64,000 nucleotides of DNA, taken from Fulvitalea axinellae. GTDB lineage: Bacteria; Bacteroidota; Bacteroidia; Cytophagales; Cyclobacteriaceae. The position numbers and the translations under genes were made by a program. Every line of letters begins with the position of its first letter. Position 1 is the stretch's first letter. Shown here piece after piece: positions 63,267 to 64,000 of the stretch. The DNA lies in the NCBI RefSeq assembly GCF_036492835.1, contig NZ_AP025314.1, forward strand, positions 2,646,010-2,710,009, written 5' to 3'. Below the pieces are notes generated by a model. The model saw nothing but the letters and a program-made list of their open reading frames with translations, ran no database searches and was not told the origin of the DNA.

Positions 63267-64000
63267 TCACTTAACGTCTGTAGTATCGCCCGAATCAAGA
63301 TGAACGTCCATTTGCGGAAATGGAATACTGATCCCGTTTTCGTTAAACTCACGGTAAACCGTCTGATTCACATCAAAAAATACGGGCCAATAGTCATCCG
63401 TTTTCACCCAAAATCGAGCTACCAAATTCACCGAACTGTCAGCCATCTCCAACAAACCAACGAAAGCCTCTGGCACATCCAAAATTCGTTTATCCGAAGA
63501 TGCTATTCCCAATAAGATCGACTTGGCCTTTTCCACATCATCACCATAGGCTATCCCGAACACGAAGTCCACACGCCGATTTTTCTGTGCCGAATAATTT
63601 GTCAATGTCCCTGTAGCCAGAAAATCATTGGGTATCACGACCGTCTTATTGTCTGGAGTAAGAAGAACCGTATTGAAGATCAGAATCGACTGCACGACGC
63701 CTTTCTCCCCTTGGGCCTCGATAAAATCTCCGACTTTGTAAGGTTTGAAAGAAAGGATCAAAATCCCGCCGGCAAAGTTCTTCATGGTTCCCGAAAGCGC
63801 CACCCCAATCGCCAAACCCGCGGCGCCCACCATCGCTATCAGCGAAGTCATCGCAACACCGAGAATATTAATTGCGGTGATCACCACTATGATTTTGAGC
63901 GTAATATCAACCAGACTTTTTAAAAATGTCCGCAGGGATATATCCATCTCCCTATTTTCCATAAGCTTGGCGCTTCCCCTCACGATCATCCGCACCACAA
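63267..64000 (-). CDS. MscS-family mechanosensitive channel (N-terminus outside window)
   Basis: This partial inner-membrane channel opens under osmotic tension. The visible 243 residues include the pore-lining helix region (TSLIAMVGAAGLAIGVALSG followed by TMKNFAGGILIL), with the Gly/Ala pattern of TM3. The cytoplasmic beta domain follows (YKVGDFIEAQGEKGVVQSIL, LLTPDNKTVVIPNDFLATGT), then the lower alpha/beta domain (RRVDFVFGIAYGDDVEKAKS). The frame remains open at the right edge. The first start-like codon (GTG at 63998) lies inside the family, so the true start with the first membrane helices is beyond the window. It is followed 31 bp later by the DUF3078 gene. Confidence 0.92.
   Translation of the reverse strand, partial: VVRMIVRGSAKLMENREMDISLRTFLKSLVDITLKIIVVITAINILGVAMTSLIAMVGAAGLAIGVALSGTMKNFAGGILILSFKPYKVGDFIEAQGEKGVVQSILIFNTVLLTPDNKTVVIPNDFLATGTLTNYSAQKNRRVDFVFGIAYGDDVEKAKSILLGIASSDKRILDVPEAFVGLLEMADSSVNLVARFWVKTDDYWPVFFDVNQTVYREFNENGISIPFPQMDVHLDSGDTTDVK

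Overview
The window comes from a Bacteroidota chromosome, probably a marine Cytophagales-type bacterium (the genus is a guess). It has two large proteins with type IX secretion (T9SS) C-terminal sorting domains, three SusC/SusD pairs, an ECF sigma/FecR pair, many lipoproteins with Bacteroidota-style lipoboxes, a GH50 agarase-like lipoprotein and a DUF3078 protein. No rRNA, tRNA or CRISPR array was recognised.

Layout. (1) 1-13.0 kb, plus strand: the 3' end of a membrane-anchored HTH regulator, a 3334-residue LamG/FN3 T9SS surface protein, and a 625-residue T9SS protein that repeats the C-terminal modules of the giant one. A bidirectional terminator at 13.0 kb closes the block. (2) 13.1-27.4 kb, minus strand: a polysaccharide utilisation locus (PUL). 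It has ECF sigma, FecR anti-sigma, a SusC transducer with an STN domain, and SusD. Next to these are two tandem paralogous 691-residue lipoproteins of unrecognised family and a GH116-type glycosidase. (3) 27.6-28.8 kb: a complete ISL3-family insertion sequence with 22-bp terminal inverted repeats and a perfect 8-bp target duplication, sitting in the T-tract of an upstream terminator. (4) 28.9-47.2 kb, minus strand: a second uptake locus with no recognisable hydrolase. In transcription order it is FAS1 lipoprotein, SusC, SusD, FAS1, FAS1, an intercistronic hairpin, SusC, SusD, FN3/beta-helix lipoprotein, a strong hairpin, and an F5/8C lipoprotein. (5) 47.9-50.7 kb, minus strand: a small HTH protein and the GH50-like lipoprotein. 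(6) 51.2-56.8 kb, plus strand: an S9 peptidase, then a two-gene signalling operon (PAS histidine kinase and a receiver-kinase protein). (7) 56.8-64 kb, minus strand: a CtlX-type amidinohydrolase, a BamA/TamA-like barrel protein, an M16 protease lipoprotein, DUF3078, and a partial MscS channel.

How the parts may work together. In region 2 a ligand bound by the STN-type SusC would signal through FecR to release the ECF sigma factor. That would switch on SusCD and perhaps the three neighbouring enzymes. The SusC proteins of region 4 lack the STN domain, and no regulator is encoded there. The locus is built almost entirely from binding and adhesion folds (three FAS1 lipoproteins, FN3, beta-helix, F5/8C), so its ligand cannot be predicted from an enzyme set. 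Intrinsic-terminator-like hairpins separate many genes within the long minus-strand run, which suggests graded expression within each locus.
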